The notes under the pieces are model-generated. The model saw only the letters and a program-made list of their open reading frames with translations, was not told the origin of the DNA and did no database searches. From Enterobacter sp. (GTDB lineage: Bacteria; Pseudomonadota; Gammaproteobacteria; Enterobacterales; Enterobacteriaceae): a DNA stretch of 64,000 nt. Made by a program: the position numbers and the translations under genes. Positions 25,484-36,705 of the stretch are shown here, piece by piece (the stretch's first letter is position 1; each line of letters starts with the position of its first letter). The stretch spans positions 28,611-92,610 of the forward strand of contig JALCNW010000008.1 in assembly GCA_022649305.1 (NCBI GenBank), read 5' to 3'.

Positions 25484-26773
25484 CTAAATCGCAAAATGTG
25501 CAGGAATGTTAACAGCATCAACCACCGCAGAGGTCAGCTTGCTGAGCTGGTCAGGAGTGATGATGTACGGCGGCATCAGATAAATCAGCTTGCCGAACGG
25601 GCGCACCCACACGCCACGCTCAACAAAGAATTTTTGCAGTGCGGCCATGTTCACCGGATGTTTCGTTTCCACCACGCCAATGGCTCCCAGCACGCGCACG
25701 TCAGCGACAAATTCTGACGCCGCTGCGCTCGCCAGCTCCTGTTTCAACTGGGCTTCGATCCCGGCGACCTGAGTCTGCCATTCGCCGCTCTCCAGAATGG
25801 CCAGACTCTCGCTCGCGACGGCGCAGGCCAGCGGATTGCCCATAAACGTTGGACCATGCATAAAGCAGCCCGCTTCGCCGTCGCTGATGGTTTCGGCGAC
25901 ATGACGGGTGGTGAGGGTGGCAGATAGGGTCATGGTGCCGCCGGTCAGCGCTTTGCCCAGGCACAAAATATCGGGCGCAATATCGGCATGTTCGCAGGCG
26001 AAAAGCTTGCCGGTGCGGCCAAAGCCGGTAGCAATCTCATCGGCAATCAGCAGGATACCTTCGCGATCGCACATCTTACGGATCCGCTTCAGCCATTCAG
26101 GATGATACATGCGCATCCCCCCCGCACCCTGCACGACAGGCTCCAGGATCACTGCGGCAATGTCATGGCGATGGGCGGCCATCAGGCGAGCAAAACCGAC
26201 CATGTCCGCTTCGTCCCATTCGCCGTCGAAACGACTTTGTGGCGCAGGGGCAAACAGGTTTTCCGGCAGATAGCCCTTCCACAGGCTGTGCATCGAATTA
26301 TCCGGATCGCAGACCGACATCGCGCCGAAGGTGTCGCCGTGATACCCGTTGCGGAAGGTCAGAAAACGCTGACGCGGCTCGCCCTTCGCGTGCCAGTACT
26401 GCAACGCCATCTTCATGGCCACTTCCACTGCAACGGAACCGGTATCGGCGAGGAAAACGCACTCCAGCGGCTCTGGGGTGATGGCGACCAGCCTGCGGCA
26501 CACATCCACCGCAGGCTGATGGGTGATTCCGCCAAACATCACGTGTGACATGTCGTCAATTTGCGTTTTCATCGCCGCGTTCAGTCGCGGATGGTTATAG
26601 CCGTGAATCGTTGCCCACCAGGACGACATACCGTCCACCAGCGTTTCGCCACCGGAGAGCTGTAATTCACACCCGCGCGCTGAGGCCACCGAATAGACGG
26701 GTAACGGCTGAGTCATCGAAGTGTAAGGGTGCCAGATGTGGCGTTGATCGAAGGCGAGATCGTCCTGGGTCAT
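25484..26773 (-). CDS. bioA: Adenosylmethionine-8-amino-7-oxononanoate aminotransferase
   Basis: PLP enzyme of biotin synthesis that converts KAPA to DAPA with S-adenosylmethionine as amino donor. The 429-residue product starts at 26773 ([20 protein letters not shown]). The PLP lysine lies in [18 protein letters not shown], with the preceding Asp in [15 protein letters not shown]. The longer frame to 26791 overlaps the BirA operator and is rejected. Divergent from bioBFCD across the shared operator. Confidence 0.96.
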   Translation of the reverse strand: MTQDDLAFDQRHIWHPYTSMTQPLPVYSVASARGCELQLSGGETLVDGMSSWWATIHGYNHPRLNAAMKTQIDDMSHVMFGGITHQPAVDVCRRLVAITPEPLECVFLADTGSVAVEVAMKMALQYWHAKGEPRQRFLTFRNGYHGDTFGAMSVCDPDNSMHSLWKGYLPENLFAPAPQSRFDGEWDEADMVGFARLMAAHRHDIAAVILEPVVQGAGGMRMYHPEWLKRIRKMCDREGILLIADEIATGFGRTGKLFACEHADIAPDILCLGKALTGGTMTLSATLTTRHVAETISDGEAGCFMHGPTFMGNPLACAVASESLAILESGEWQTQVAGIEAQLKQELASAAASEFVADVRVLGAIGVVETKHPVNMAALQKFFVERGVWVRPFGKLIYLMPPYIITPDQLSKLTSAVVDAVNIPAHFAI

Positions 26774-26778
26774 AATCG

Positions 26779-26816
26779 ACTTGTAAACCATTTTGAATTA
26801 TTTTAGGTTTACAAGT
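26779..26816. promoter_or_regulatory. BirA operator (bioO) between bioA and bioB
   Basis: A perfect 11-bp inverted repeat ACTTGTAAACC / GGTTTACAAGT with a 16-base spacer, the canonical BirA-biotinoyl-AMP site. It overlaps both divergent promoters and so lets biotin shut off bioA and bioBFCD together. Confidence 0.95.
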
Positions 26817-26859
26817 ATAAACCGAACCGACACTTAACAAAACCCTTTGGAGAAGCCCG

Positions 26860-27900
26860 ATGGCTCACCACGCACGCTGGACGATGTCGCAAGTCACCGA
26901 ATTATTTAATAAGCCGTTCCTGGAACTGATGTTTGAAGCGCAGCAGATCCACCGTCAGCATTTTGACCCGCGCCACGTTCAGGTCAGTACGCTGCTGTCG
27001 ATCAAAACGGGCGCTTGTCCGGAAGATTGCAAATATTGCCCGCAAAGCGCGCGCTACAAAACGGGGCTTGAAACCGAGCGCCTGATGGAAGTTGAGCAAG
27101 TGCTCGACTCGGCGCGTAAAGCCAAAAATGCCGGTTCGACCCGTTTTTGCATGGGCGCGGCGTGGAAAAATCCGCACGATCGCGACATGCCGTATCTGGA
27201 GCAAATGGTCCAGGGCGTGAAAGAGATGGGGCTTGAGGCGTGTATGACGCTCGGCACGCTCAATGAAAGCCAGGCGCAGCGCCTGTCGGCGGCAGGGCTG
27301 GACTATTACAACCACAACCTTGATACCTCGCCGGAATTCTACGGCAATATTATTACTACCCGCACCTATCAGGAGCGTCTGGACACGCTGGATAAAGTGC
27401 GCGACGCGGGTATCAAAGTCTGCTCCGGCGGAATTGTGGGCCTGGGCGAAACGGTTAAAGACCGTGCCGGTTTGCTGTTGCAACTGGCGAACCTACCGAC
27501 TCCACCGGAAAGCGTGCCAATCAATATGCTGGTTAAAGTCAAAGGCACGCCAATGGCGGATAACGACGATGTCGATGCATTCGATTTTATCCGCACTATC
27601 GCCGTGGCGCGCATCATGATGCCAACCTCGTTTGTGCGCCTCTCCGCAGGACGTGAGCAGATGAGCGAGCAGACCCAGGCGATGTGCTTTATGGCCGGTG
27701 CGAACTCCATCTTCTACGGCTGCAAGCTGCTGACCACGCCAAACCCGGAAGAGGACAAAGACGTACAGCTGTTCCGCAAGCTGGGCCTGAATCCGCATCA
27801 AACGGAGGTGCTGACCGGCGATAACGAGCAGCAGCAACGCCTGGAGCAGCAGCTGTTTAACGCCGATACCGAACAGTATTACAACGCGGCCACGGTATGA
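26860..27900 (+). CDS. bioB: Biotin synthase
   Basis: Radical-SAM enzyme that inserts sulfur into dethiobiotin. The 346-residue length equals that of E. coli. The SAM-cluster cysteines are Cys53, Cys57 and Cys60 ([12 protein letters not shown]), and other cluster ligands lie in [20 protein letters not shown] and [16 protein letters not shown] lies 8 bases before the ATG. First gene of bioBFCD; its stop overlaps bioF by four bases. Confidence 0.97.
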   Translation: MAHHARWTMSQVTELFNKPFLELMFEAQQIHRQHFDPRHVQVSTLLSIKTGACPEDCKYCPQSARYKTGLETERLMEVEQVLDSARKAKNAGSTRFCMGAAWKNPHDRDMPYLEQMVQGVKEMGLEACMTLGTLNESQAQRLSAAGLDYYNHNLDTSPEFYGNIITTRTYQERLDTLDKVRDAGIKVCSGGIVGLGETVKDRAGLLLQLANLPTPPESVPINMLVKVKGTPMADNDDVDAFDFIRTIAVARIMMPTSFVRLSAGREQMSEQTQAMCFMAGANSIFYGCKLLTTPNPEEDKDVQLFRKLGLNPHQTEVLTGDNEQQQRLEQQLFNADTEQYYNAATV

Positions 27901-29054
27901 CCTGGCAGCAGCGAATCGATACTGCCCTGAACGCGCGTCGGACAGCGGAGGCTTTTCGCGTGCGAACGGTGGTGGAGGGTGGCGCGGGCCGCTTTCTCAC
28001 CCGCGACGGGCGTCAGTTTTGTCACTTTTCCAGCAATGATTATCTGGGGCTGAGCCAGCACCCGGCGATTATTCGCGCCTGGCAGCAGGGGGCAGACCAG
28101 TACGGCGTAGGCAGCGGCGGATCGGGGCACGTGAGCGGGTACACGACGGCACACTTCGCCCTCGAAGAGGCGCTGGCCGACTGGCTCGGCTACCCACGGG
28201 CTCTGTTATTTATTTCAGGTTTTGCCGCTAATCAGGCGCTCATCGCCGCGCTGATGGGGAAGGAAGACGGAATCCTGGCCGATCGGTTAAGCCACGCCTC
28301 GTTGCTGGAAGCGGCGAATCTCAGCCCGGCACGGCTACGTCGCTTTGCGCACAACGAGGTTTCACAGCTTGACGCTCTGCTGGATAAATCCTGCGCCGGG
28401 CAGCAGCTGGTGGTCACGGAAGGGATATTTAGCATGGACGGCGACAGCGCGCCGTTGCGAGATATTCAGGCTGTCGCGCAGCGGCATAGCGCCTGGACGC
28501 TGGTGGACGATGCCCACGGTATTGGCGTGCTCGGTGAAGAAGGGCGCGGCAGTACGGCGGTGCAAAATGTGAAGCCCGATCTGCTGGTGGTGACCTTTGG
28601 TAAAGGTTTTGGCGTGAGCGGCGCGGCAGTGTTATGCAGCGAATCGGTTGCCGATTACCTGCTGCAATTTGCCCGTCATCTCATCTATAGCACCAGTATG
28701 CCGCCGGCACAGGCCGTGGCGTTGCTGGCCGCGCTGAATGTTATCCGCAGCGAGGATGGCGCGCAGCGTCGACACAGCCTGAATCAACACATTCAGCGCT
28801 TCCGGGCGGGTGTTGAGGATTTGCCATTCAAAACCACCGACTCCCACAGTGCGATTCAGCCGCTTATCGTCGGGGATAACGGTCGCGCTTTGCATCTGGC
28901 GCAGCAGCTTCGCGATAGCGGAAAATGGGTCACCGCGATTCGCCCGCCGACCGTGCCCGTGGGAACCGCGCGTCTGCGTCTGACGCTGACGGCGGCGCAT
29001 CAGTCGCAGGATATTGATAGTTTACTGGAGGTGCTTTATGCAGCCGGTCAATAA
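27897..29054 (+). CDS. bioF: 8-amino-7-oxononanoate synthase
   Basis: PLP enzyme that condenses pimeloyl-ACP with L-alanine to form KAPA. 385 residues. Markers are [13 protein letters not shown] at about 41, [15 protein letters not shown], the [10 protein letters not shown] motif and the PLP lysine in [14 protein letters not shown]. It overlaps bioB by 4 bases and bioC by 17 bases. Confidence 0.96.
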   Translation: MTWQQRIDTALNARRTAEAFRVRTVVEGGAGRFLTRDGRQFCHFSSNDYLGLSQHPAIIRAWQQGADQYGVGSGGSGHVSGYTTAHFALEEALADWLGYPRALLFISGFAANQALIAALMGKEDGILADRLSHASLLEAANLSPARLRRFAHNEVSQLDALLDKSCAGQQLVVTEGIFSMDGDSAPLRDIQAVAQRHSAWTLVDDAHGIGVLGEEGRGSTAVQNVKPDLLVVTFGKGFGVSGAAVLCSESVADYLLQFARHLIYSTSMPPAQAVALLAALNVIRSEDGAQRRHSLNQHIQRFRAGVEDLPFKTTDSHSAIQPLIVGDNGRALHLAQQLRDSGKWVTAIRPPTVPVGTARLRLTLTAAHQSQDIDSLLEVLYAAGQ

Positions 29055-29793
29055 ACAGGCCATTGCCTGCGCCTTTGGTCGCGCGGCACAACGTTATTCC
29101 CAGCACGATGAATTGCAGCGTCAGAGCGCACAGGCGCTACGCCTGTTTCTGGGGGATGCAAAATATAACGCTGTGTTGGACGCAGGATGCGGTCCGGGTG
29201 CTAATAGCCTCCTCTGGCGCGAAGCGGGAAGTCACGTTACCGCGCTGGATCTCTCTCCACAGATGATTGAACAGGCGCGTTATCAGCAGGCCGCCGATGA
29301 TTATTTGGTCGCTGACATTGAAGCCCTTTCTCTGCCCGACGCGCAGTTTGATCTGGTCTGGAGCCATCTGGCGGTGCAATGGTGCGCCAGCCTGCCGCAG
29401 GCGCTGCGTGAGCTGTATCGGGTCACGCGTCCGGGCGGAACCGTGGCGTTTAGTACGCTGCTGGCAAACTCGCTGCCGGAACTGAATCAGGCGTGGCAGG
29501 CGGTGGACGATAGGCCACACGCTAACCGTTTTTTATCGCAGGACACCGTTCTCGCCGGGATGAATGGCTGGCGTTACCGCTTCACCACGCAGACCATCAC
29601 GCTGGCCTTCCCGGATGCGCTTAGCGCGATGCGCTCCCTGAAGGGCATTGGGGCAACGCATCTCCACACCGGTCGTGCTCGCAAGCCGTTGACGCGCGGT
29701 GAGCTTCAGCGCCTCGAACTGGCATGGCCGCAGCAGCGAGGCGAGTTCCCGCTCTCTTATCAACTCTTCCATGGGATTATTGAACGTGACTGA
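29038..29793 (+). CDS. bioC: Malonyl-ACP O-methyltransferase
   Basis: Methylates malonyl-ACP to start the disguised fatty-acid route to pimeloyl-ACP. I start at the ATG at 29038 ([20 protein letters not shown]) behind GGAGG, giving 251 residues. The SAM motif is [15 protein letters not shown] at about 45-59, followed by [15 protein letters not shown]. It overlaps both bioF and bioD. Confidence 0.95.
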   Translation: MQPVNKQAIACAFGRAAQRYSQHDELQRQSAQALRLFLGDAKYNAVLDAGCGPGANSLLWREAGSHVTALDLSPQMIEQARYQQAADDYLVADIEALSLPDAQFDLVWSHLAVQWCASLPQALRELYRVTRPGGTVAFSTLLANSLPELNQAWQAVDDRPHANRFLSQDTVLAGMNGWRYRFTTQTITLAFPDALSAMRSLKGIGATHLHTGRARKPLTRGELQRLELAWPQQRGEFPLSYQLFHGIIERD

Positions 29794-30487
29794 ACGTTAT
29801 TTTGTGACCGGAACTGACACCGAGGTGGGTAAAACCGTCGCCAGTTCAGCGCTGTTGCAGGCGGCGCGATTGCAGGGGTTTATCACCGCCGGGTACAAAC
29901 CGGTGGCCTCCGGCAGCGAGATGATGCCTGAGGGCTTGCGTAATTCCGACGCACTGGCATTGCAGCGTTATAGCAGCCTACCGCTGGCTTACCAGGCCGT
30001 GAATCCGTACACCTTCGCCGAAGCCACCTCGCCGCACATTGTCAGCGCTGATGAGAAGCGACCGATCGATTTTGCGGTGCTTTCCGCCGGATTACGCCTG
30101 CTGGAAGAGGAAGCCGACTGGGTACTGGTCGAGGGCGCGGGTGGCTGGTTCACGCCGCTTTCGGATGAACACACGTTTGCCGACTGGGTGACCAAAGAAC
30201 AACTGCCGGTTATCCTGGTTGTTGGCGTCAAACTTGGCTGTATTAACCACGCGATGCTCACCGCGCAGGCGGTTAAACAGGCCGGATTACGGCTGGCGGG
30301 CTGGATAGCCAACGACGTTGTTGCGCCAGGGAAGCGTCATCAGGAGTATCTTGCCACGCTGAAAAACGTCCTCCCTGCGCCATTTTTGGGCGAGATCCCC
30401 TGGCTTGCTGAAGGTGCCGAAAATGCAGAGACCGGGCGATATCTGGATCTCAGCGTCTTGCATCCAGCGACATCCAGTGGGCAATAA
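29786..30487 (+). CDS. bioD: Dethiobiotin synthetase
   Basis: ATP-dependent carboxylase that closes the ureido ring of DAPA. The conserved start [20 protein letters not shown] contains the P-loop. A GTG at 29786, overlapping the bioC stop, gives MTERYF and 233 residues; an ATG at 29771 ([11 protein letters not shown]) is also possible. [13 protein letters not shown] and [15 protein letters not shown] are the other family markers. Its 3' end overlaps the convergent ATPase gene by 38 bases. Confidence 0.93.
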   Translation: MTERYFVTGTDTEVGKTVASSALLQAARLQGFITAGYKPVASGSEMMPEGLRNSDALALQRYSSLPLAYQAVNPYTFAEATSPHIVSADEKRPIDFAVLSAGLRLLEEEADWVLVEGAGGWFTPLSDEHTFADWVTKEQLPVILVVGVKLGCINHAMLTAQAVKQAGLRLAGWIANDVVAPGKRHQEYLATLKNVLPAPFLGEIPWLAEGAENAETGRYLDLSVLHPATSSGQ

Positions 30488-31172
30488 GCTCATCATCCAG
30501 CTCGTTAACGTGGCCCTGCGCCACGTTACGCCCGCGATAAAGCATACAGAATCGGTCGGCTACCCGGCGGATAAAGGACAACTGCTGCTCTGCCAGTAGC
30601 ACCGTCATCCCAAGCTCCCGACTGAGTCGCGCCAATAGCTGGCTCAGTTTGTGGGCAAAAGTGTGTCCCGCGCCGTGCATCGGCTCATCAATAATCAGCA
30701 GGCGAGGGTGGGTAATAAGCGCGTTCGCCAACGCCAGCTGGTATTGCTCATCTGCTGACATTCCCGTTGCGCGCGTCTGGCGCAGCGGCCAGAGCTGGGG
30801 AAAGAGATCGTAGATTTCGCTGCTGGCTGCGGCGTCCGGTTTTCCTTTCGCCCTCATCGCGACATGCAGATTTTCTTCTACCGTCAGCTGGGAGAAAATC
30901 CGCCGATCCTGCGAGACGTAACCAATCCCTGGCATACTCTGCTGTTCTGCGCCCGCGCCGAGCAGGTTGCAAGGAGGGCCACCTTTTTCATGCCAGATGA
31001 TTGTGCCACTCTCAACGGGAAGATTGCCGGTGATGCAGTTAATCAGGGTCGTTTTACCCATGCCAGGCAGCCCCACCACACCTGTGCAGATGCCCGGAGG
31101 CAAATCCAAATCAACATTCCATAATGTATGTTGGCTCCCGTAGAACTGATTGACCGCGCGTAGACTCAACAT
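30450..31172 (-). CDS. Orphan branched-chain/urea-type ABC ATPase (UrtE/LivF-like)
   Basis: A 240-residue ATPase of the LivF/UrtE class: MLSLRAVNQFYGSQHTLWNV, Walker A GLPGMGKT at about 34-41, Walker B LLIIDEP and the later LLAEQQLSFIRRVADRF. The ABC signature is degraded to MSADEQYQLALANAL rather than LSGGQQQ. No permease, binding protein or second ATPase (urtA-D, livHMGK) is nearby, so the transport partner is either elsewhere or lost. It converges on bioD with a 38-base overlap. A urea-transport name would over-state what can be shown. Confidence 0.8.
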   Translation of the reverse strand: MLSLRAVNQFYGSQHTLWNVDLDLPPGICTGVVGLPGMGKTTLINCITGNLPVESGTIIWHEKGGPPCNLLGAGAEQQSMPGIGYVSQDRRIFSQLTVEENLHVAMRAKGKPDAAASSEIYDLFPQLWPLRQTRATGMSADEQYQLALANALITHPRLLIIDEPMHGAGHTFAHKLSQLLARLSRELGMTVLLAEQQLSFIRRVADRFCMLYRGRNVAQGHVNELDDELIAHWMSLDARR

Positions 31173-31503
31173 ATTTTCTCCTGAAAAGGCGTTGTGGGTG
31201 AAGCTTCATTCTCCATGCTGCAAAACTCCTGCCATCTCCTGAAAGTTGTTTAAAAAAGACGCTTTTTTCAGATTTGAACCTCCCTTTTCAGACGGAATAA
31301 CGCCGTATTGCACATCCTCAGTGCTCAACGTGACGGGTCATGGTGCAGGTAGGGATCGTAAAAATGTGAGCAAGATCTCGTCTGTTGCTTATGCGGGGCA
31401 GGACTGATTATCATCAAAATAAAGCGATAAATATTTTTTGTTGGGACGACTTTGGGAAAAACCGGGAATTTGCCGAGTGGCTAACCATACGGGCTGGAGG
31501 CAG

Positions 31504-31526
31504 TTATCCACTATTCCTGTGGATAA
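31504..31526. promoter_or_regulatory. Inverted pair of DnaA-box-like sites upstream of uvrB
   Basis: TTATCCACT and, on the opposite strand, TTATCCACA (read as TGTGGATAA), separated by six bases. The second is a perfect consensus DnaA box and the first differs at one position. DnaA control of uvrB has been reported in E. coli. Confidence 0.7.
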
Positions 31527-31765
31527 CCTTGTGCATTAGAGTTAGAAAACCCAAGGTAAGCGAGAGAAGACGCGGCCTGCGCATGAATTGGCGCGAAACG
31601 CGGCTTTAAGAAATATCTTCTATTAATTAACTAGTTAGACAAAAGCAATTAGCGTAATGAAAGTGTCATCCATTGCCATAAAACTATCATTACGTGGCTT
31701 GACAAATGTTAAAACCGAAAAAGTTTTGGGGATAACACCCGGCGCGTGATTTTTTTATTATGACA

Positions 31766-31781
31766 CTGGTTTTACATCCAG
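31766..31781. promoter_or_regulatory. LexA box of uvrB
   Basis: CTGGTTTTACATCCAG has the CTG-N10-CAG form of the SOS box and extends as an ACACTGG / CCAGTGT dyad. It lies 78 bases before the uvrB start, at the same place as the known E. coli site. Confidence 0.88.
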
Positions 31782-31858
31782 TGTTTTTTACTGGCAAATT
31801 TATCAGTCCCGAGTAAAATTACTCTCCTGCCGCTTATTCCGTCATCAGGTTGTTGCTC

Positions 31859-33880
31859 ATGAGTAAACCGTTCAAATTGAATTCTGCCTTCCGTCCTTCT
31901 GGCGATCAGCCAGAGGCGATCCGTCGTCTCAAAGTGGGCCTTGAAGATGGCCTCGCGCACCAGACGCTGTTGGGCGTAACAGGTTCAGGCAAAACGTTTA
32001 CCGTTGCCAACGTGATTGCAGATTTACAGCGCCCCACGATGGTGCTGGCACCCAACAAAACCCTGGCGGCGCAGCTCTATGGCGAGATGAAAGAGTTCTT
32101 CCCGGATAACGCTGTGGAGTATTTCGTCTCCTACTACGATTACTATCAGCCAGAGGCCTATGTGCCGAGCTCAGACACGTTTATCGAGAAAGATGCCTCG
32201 GTCAACGAACACATCGAGCAAATGCGTCTGTCGGCAACCAAGGCGCTTCTGGAGCGTAGGGATGTCATTGTGGTGGCGTCGGTTTCTGCGATCTATGGTC
32301 TGGGCGATCCCGATCTTTATCTCAAGATGATGCTGCACCTGACGAACGGGATGATTATCGATCAGCGCGCCATATTGCGTCGCCTGACCGAACTGCAATA
32401 CACCCGTAACGATCAGGCGTTTCAGCGTGGTACGTTCCGCGTGCGCGGTGAGGTGATTGATATCTTCCCTGCGGAATCCGACGATCTCGCGCTGCGCGTA
32501 GAGCTTTTTGACGAGGAGGTTGAGCGGCTCTCGCTTTTTGATCCCCTCACCGGACAGGTTGATTCGGCGATTCAACGTTTTACCGTCTATCCCAAAACGC
32601 ACTACGTGACCCCGCGAGAGCGCATTGTGCAGGCGATGGAAGATATAAAAATTGAGCTTGCCGACAGGCGCAAGGTGCTGTTGGCGAACAATAAACTGCT
32701 CGAAGAGCAGCGCATCAGCCAGCGTACCCAGTTCGATTTAGAGATGATGAACGAGCTGGGCTACTGCTCGGGTATCGAAAACTACTCACGTTATCTTTCC
32801 GGGCGCGGGCCGGGCGAAGCACCGCCAACGCTGTTTGACTATCTGCCAGCCGATGGGCTGCTAGTGGTCGATGAATCACACGTCACTATTCCGCAAATCG
32901 GCGGCATGTATCGCGGCGACCGCGCGCGAAAAGAAACGCTGGTGGAGTACGGGTTCCGCCTGCCATCGGCGCTTGATAACCGTCCGATGAAGTTCGAAGA
33001 ATTTGAGGCGCTGGCTCCGCAAACGATCTACGTCTCGGCAACGCCGGGTAATTACGAGCTTGAAAAATCCGGCGATGATGTGGTGGATCAGGTCGTGCGT
33101 CCCACCGGGCTGCTTGACCCGATTATCGAAGTACGTCCTGTGGGAACCCAGGTCGACGACCTGCTCTCAGAAATTCGTATTCGAGCCTCCATCAACGAAC
33201 GCGTACTGGTAACAACGCTCACCAAACGTATGGCAGAAGATCTGACCGAATATCTGGAAGAGCATGGCGAGCGCGTTCGCTATCTGCACTCGGATATTGA
33301 TACTGTGGAACGAATGGAAATTATCCGCGATTTACGTCTCGGCAAGTTCGACGTGCTGGTGGGGATTAACCTTCTGCGAGAAGGTCTGGATATGCCGGAA
33401 GTGTCGCTGGTGGCCATTCTGGATGCCGATAAAGAGGGCTTCCTGCGTTCTGAACGTTCACTGATTCAGACCATTGGCCGCGCCGCGCGTAACATCAACG
33501 GTAAAGCGATTCTTTACGGCGATAAAATTACGGCGTCGATGGCGAAAGCCATTAGCGAAACCGAACGTCGTCGTGAGAAACAGCATCAGTACAACATTGA
33601 AAATGGCATTATCCCGCAGGGTTTGAACAAGAAGGTAGTGGATATTCTGGCGTTGGGTCAGGGGCTTGCCAAAACCAAGGGCAAAGGTCGCGGGAAATCG
33701 CGCTCGCCGGTTGAGGCCGATCCGATTGAACTGGTGCTGACGCCGAAAGCGTTGCAGCAGAAGATCCACGAGCTTGAAGGGCAGATGATGCAGCATGCGC
33801 AAAACCTGGAGTTTGAAGAGGCTGCGCAAATTCGTGACCAGCTTCATCAGCTGCGCGAACTGTTTATTGCGGCGTCGTAA
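31859..33880 (+). CDS. uvrB: UvrB, excinuclease ABC subunit B
   Basis: Damage-verifying helicase-like subunit of nucleotide excision repair. 673 residues, the E. coli length, from the ATG at 31859 ([20 protein letters not shown]). Walker A GVTGSGKT at 39-46, the damage-probing beta-hairpin [16 protein letters not shown] at about 92-107, motif [10 protein letters not shown] and motif [10 protein letters not shown]. The C-terminal UVR domain that binds UvrC ([20 protein letters not shown]) closes the protein. LexA-regulated through the box at 31766. Confidence 0.98.
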   Translation: MSKPFKLNSAFRPSGDQPEAIRRLKVGLEDGLAHQTLLGVTGSGKTFTVANVIADLQRPTMVLAPNKTLAAQLYGEMKEFFPDNAVEYFVSYYDYYQPEAYVPSSDTFIEKDASVNEHIEQMRLSATKALLERRDVIVVASVSAIYGLGDPDLYLKMMLHLTNGMIIDQRAILRRLTELQYTRNDQAFQRGTFRVRGEVIDIFPAESDDLALRVELFDEEVERLSLFDPLTGQVDSAIQRFTVYPKTHYVTPRERIVQAMEDIKIELADRRKVLLANNKLLEEQRISQRTQFDLEMMNELGYCSGIENYSRYLSGRGPGEAPPTLFDYLPADGLLVVDESHVTIPQIGGMYRGDRARKETLVEYGFRLPSALDNRPMKFEEFEALAPQTIYVSATPGNYELEKSGDDVVDQVVRPTGLLDPIIEVRPVGTQVDDLLSEIRIRASINERVLVTTLTKRMAEDLTEYLEEHGERVRYLHSDIDTVERMEIIRDLRLGKFDVLVGINLLREGLDMPEVSLVAILDADKEGFLRSERSLIQTIGRAARNINGKAILYGDKITASMAKAISETERRREKQHQYNIENGIIPQGLNKKVVDILALGQGLAKTKGKGRGKSRSPVEADPIELVLTPKALQQKIHELEGQMMQHAQNLEFEEAAQIRDQLHQLRELFIAAS

Positions 33881-33887
33881 ATAATAT

Positions 33888-33916
33888 CGCCCCTTATTGG
33901 AAACAATGAAGGGGCG
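33888..33916. terminator. Terminator between uvrB and ybhK
   Basis: CGCCCCTTATTG / CAATGAAGGGGCG stem with a short GAAA-containing loop between the convergent genes; no long T-run on either side. Confidence 0.7.
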
Positions 33917-33922
33917 CTATGT

Positions 33923-34831
33923 TTAACCTAATTCCTGAATTGCCTTTTCCAGCGCTTCGCGCAGCAGGTGTCGGTCGTGACGATACTTAATGTCACTCGC
34001 TTCGAGCGGTTCCTGCACGACGACGCGGCCTTCCAGATTCGACACATCCACCTTTGGCCCCACCACCACGCCATCGATAATCTTCTTACCGACGTACTGT
34101 TCCATGATGTGTAGTTTGTCAGCCAGCGACAAACTGGCTGCCGCCGGGCTGAGTTCACGGCCCAGGTTACCGATGTAAACCATCGGCGCGGGCGTCCTGC
34201 GTAGCGCCTGCGCCAGCTCTTTGACCAGCAGAATCGGCATCAGGCTGGTGTAAAAACTGCCGGGACCAATCAGGATTAGGTCAGCATCAGCGATAGCTTC
34301 GACGGCTTCACGCGTGGCGGGTACGCTCGGATAGGTCATCAGCTCTTTAGGCGGGTGGATGAGCTGATCGATATTGACCTCGCCGTAAACTTCATGGTCT
34401 TCCACGTCGATGGCCATCAAATCGACCGGTTGTTCAGACATTGGGATCAGGAACGCATCTACTTTTAGCAGGTTTCGTATTAAATTGATGGCTTCTAAAG
34501 GCCTGACGCTCAGGTGATCAAGCGCCTTTAACATCAAATTTCCAAGGTTATGGCCTGAAAGCTCGCCATTACCTCCAAAACGATACTCAAACATGGCCGA
34601 AGCAACGCTCTGTTCGGTAATTAACTGGTTCAGGCAATTACGCATATCGCCCCAGGCGATGCCGCCTTCTGAGCGTCGAATACGCCCGGTGGATCCACCG
34701 TTGTCGGTGGTGGTTACAATCCCTGTTAGTCTGGAACCGAGTGATGACAACGATGACATCACGCGGCCCAGACCATGCCCTCCGCCGAGAGCGACCACAC
34801 GGTCAAGATCCGCAAAAGTGCGATTGCGCAT
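33923..34831 (-). CDS. ybhK: YbhK, YvcK-family protein
   Basis: A 302-residue member of the CofD/YvcK fold family, which binds nucleotide-sugars in Bacillus and influences cell shape and carbon metabolism; its E. coli role is not settled. It begins [20 protein letters not shown] with the glycine-rich binding loop, then [20 protein letters not shown] and [18 protein letters not shown] start at 34831 rather than 34837, to match the E. coli length. Divergent from moaA. Confidence 0.95.
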   Translation of the reverse strand: MRNRTFADLDRVVALGGGHGLGRVMSSLSSLGSRLTGIVTTTDNGGSTGRIRRSEGGIAWGDMRNCLNQLITEQSVASAMFEYRFGGNGELSGHNLGNLMLKALDHLSVRPLEAINLIRNLLKVDAFLIPMSEQPVDLMAIDVEDHEVYGEVNIDQLIHPPKELMTYPSVPATREAVEAIADADLILIGPGSFYTSLMPILLVKELAQALRRTPAPMVYIGNLGRELSPAAASLSLADKLHIMEQYVGKKIIDGVVVGPKVDVSNLEGRVVVQEPLEASDIKYRHDRHLLREALEKAIQELG

Positions 34832-35067
34832 ACACATTCCTTATCACGTTTGAACCGCGTAACAGTAACCTAACTACCCCTAAAAGACGATGTCCCACCC
34901 CTCGCAAAATGACGTATATCAATGCGAAACTGTGATTTTTGCGTATCCTGTAGTGAAAATGCACGATTAAGTCGCTATGTATAAAAGTACATAACGAAAC
35001 CGGAAATGGCGAAACCGTGATTTCCGCGCTACTATCGGCATAACCACGTTTTCGATTATGAAAACAT
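34832..35067. other. ybhK-moaA intergenic region, promoter part
   Basis: Together with the riboswitch this leaves 347 bases without a gene. It must hold the divergent ybhK and moa promoters. In E. coli moa is activated by ModE and by FNR. I see no ModE dyad as clear as the one before modA and do not call a site. Confidence 0.5.
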
Positions 35068-35174
35068 ACACTCTAGCCTTTGCGCCTGTGTCGAACGATA
35101 TGGTGCTCTGGCCGTGGCGGTATCGCCACCAGGGTACAGAAAGAAATGACTGTGCCTCCCGTATCTGGAAAGGT
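35068..35174 (+). ncRNA. Moco (molybdenum cofactor) riboswitch
   Basis: The moaA leader reads ACACTCTAGCCTTTGCGCC..., then CTGGCCGTGGC, GCCACCAGGG, AGAAAGAAATGACTGTGCCT and CCCGTATCTGGAAAGGTGTAC, ending at the moaA ATG. This matches the E. coli moaA leader, the founding Moco RNA, almost base for base in the conserved parts, while the variable stem (GGCGGTATCGCC) differs. The element includes the moaA ribosome site (GGAAAGG), so cofactor binding can block translation. Confidence 0.9.
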
Positions 35175-35178
35175 GTAC

Positions 35179-36168
35179 ATGGCTTCACAACTCACTGATG
35201 CTTTCGCGCGTAAGTTTTTCTATTTACGTCTGTCGATTACCGATGTGTGCAACTTCCGTTGCACCTATTGCCTGCCAAACGGCTACAAGCCCGGCAGCGT
35301 CACCAATAACGGCTTTCTTTCCGTCGATGAGGTGCGCCGCGTCACGCGTGCATTCTCTGAACTGGGGACGGAAAAAGTACGTCTCACCGGCGGGGAGCCT
35401 TCCCTGCGCCGTGATTTCCCTGACATCATTGCCGCAATCCGCGAAAACGAAAATATTCGTCAAATTGCCGTAACCACCAATGGCTACCGCATGGCGCGCG
35501 ACGTGGCGAGCTGGCGCGAGGCGGGTCTCACGGCGATTAACGTCAGCGTCGATAGCCTCGACGCGCGGCAATTCCACGCCATCACCGGGCAGGATAAATT
35601 CCAGCAGGTGATGGACGGTATCGACGCCGCCTTTACCGCGGGTTTTGAGAAGGTCAAAGTCAATACGGTGCTGATGCGCGATGTAAACCATCATCAGCTG
35701 GACGCCTTTCTCGCGTGGATCAAAACGCGCCGCATTCAACTGCGTTTTATTGAGTTGATGGAAACAGGCGAGGGCAGCGACCTGTTCCGCCGTCATCACA
35801 TCTCCGGCATGGTGCTGCGCGATGAGCTGCTTAAACGCGGCTGGATCCATCAGATTCGCCAGCGCAGCGATGGTCCGGCTCAGGTCTTCTGCCACCCGGA
35901 TTATGAAGGTGAAATCGGCCTTATCATGCCGTATGAGAAAGACTTCTGCGCCAGCTGTAACCGCCTGCGCGTTTCGTCGATCGGTAAGCTGCATTTGTGC
36001 CTGTTTGGCGACGGTGGCGTAGATCTCCGGGATTTGCTGGAAGATGACGCCCAACAGGATGCCCTTGAAGCGCGTATCTCAGCTGCTCTGGCGCAGAAAA
36101 AGCAGACTCATTTCCTGCATCAGGGCGACACCGGTATTACTCAGAACCTGTCCTACATCGGCGGGTAA
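35179..36168 (+). CDS. moaA: GTP 3',8-cyclase MoaA
   Basis: Radical-SAM enzyme for the first step of molybdenum cofactor synthesis. 329 residues from the ATG at 35179 ([20 protein letters not shown]). The SAM cluster is Cys24, Cys28 and Cys31 (VCNFRCTYC), and the second, GTP-binding cluster lies in [19 protein letters not shown] near the C-terminus, which ends in the Gly-Gly tail YIGG. Controlled by the riboswitch immediately upstream. First of moaABCDE. Confidence 0.97.
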   Translation: MASQLTDAFARKFFYLRLSITDVCNFRCTYCLPNGYKPGSVTNNGFLSVDEVRRVTRAFSELGTEKVRLTGGEPSLRRDFPDIIAAIRENENIRQIAVTTNGYRMARDVASWREAGLTAINVSVDSLDARQFHAITGQDKFQQVMDGIDAAFTAGFEKVKVNTVLMRDVNHHQLDAFLAWIKTRRIQLRFIELMETGEGSDLFRRHHISGMVLRDELLKRGWIHQIRQRSDGPAQVFCHPDYEGEIGLIMPYEKDFCASCNRLRVSSIGKLHLCLFGDGGVDLRDLLEDDAQQDALEARISAALAQKKQTHFLHQGDTGITQNLSYIGG

Positions 36169-36190
36169 TCGGCTTAAAAGGAACATGACG

Positions 36191-36703
36191 ATGAGTCAGG
36201 TAAGTGCAGAATTTATCCCGACACGTATCGCTATAATGACTATTTCAGAACGCCGGGGCGAAGAGGATGATACCTCAGGGCACTGGCTGCGCGACGCGGC
36301 GCATGAAGTGGGACATCACATTGTCGATAAAGCAATTGTGAAAGAAAACCGCTACGCGATTCGCGCTCTAGTTTCACAGTGGATTGCCAGCGAAGAGGTG
36401 CAGGTGGTGTTGATCACTGGCGGCACCGGTTTTACCGCAGGCGATCAGGCTCCTGAGGCGTTGCTGCCTCTGTTTGATCGCGAAGTGGAAGGCTTTGGTG
36501 AAGTGTTCCGCATGCTCTCTTTTGAAGAGATTGGTACGTCCACGCTGCAATCTCGTGCGGTTGCCGGGATCGCAAATAAGACGCTAATTTTTGCCATGCC
36601 TGGCTCCACCAAAGCCTGTCGTACCGCGTGGGAAAATATCATTGCGCCGCAGTTGGATGCCCGTACCCGTCCGTGTAACTTTCACCCTCATTTAAAGAAA
36701 TAA
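36191..36703 (+). CDS. moaB: MoaB, molybdopterin-biosynthesis MogA-like protein
   Basis: A 170-residue MoaB/MogA family protein ([20 protein letters not shown]). The conserved [15 protein letters not shown] and the [19 protein letters not shown] motif bind molybdopterin in the family; in E. coli MogA does the adenylylation and MoaB is dispensable. I start at the ATG at 36191; another ATG six bases upstream is nearer the AAGGA site and cannot be excluded. Confidence 0.95.
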   Translation: MSQVSAEFIPTRIAIMTISERRGEEDDTSGHWLRDAAHEVGHHIVDKAIVKENRYAIRALVSQWIASEEVQVVLITGGTGFTAGDQAPEALLPLFDREVEGFGEVFRMLSFEEIGTSTLQSRAVAGIANKTLIFAMPGSTKACRTAWENIIAPQLDARTRPCNFHPHLKK

Positions 36704-36705
36704 CT

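Larger units (their letters stand above)
31173..31858. other. Long uvrB upstream region
   Basis: No gene is supported in these 686 bases. A 74-codon plus-strand frame at 31385-31609 lacks a ribosome site and protein-like composition. The region contains the start region of the minus-strand ATPase gene, an inverted pair of DnaA-box-like sites at 31504-31526 and a LexA box at 31766-31781. E. coli uvrB likewise has several promoters, one of them under LexA, and a DnaA site upstream. Confidence 0.7.

Noticed and set aside
31385..31609. 74-codon plus-strand frame upstream of uvrB
   Set aside because: No ribosome site, low-complexity basic tail, and it overlaps the DnaA-box pair and promoter region of uvrB; not protein-like.
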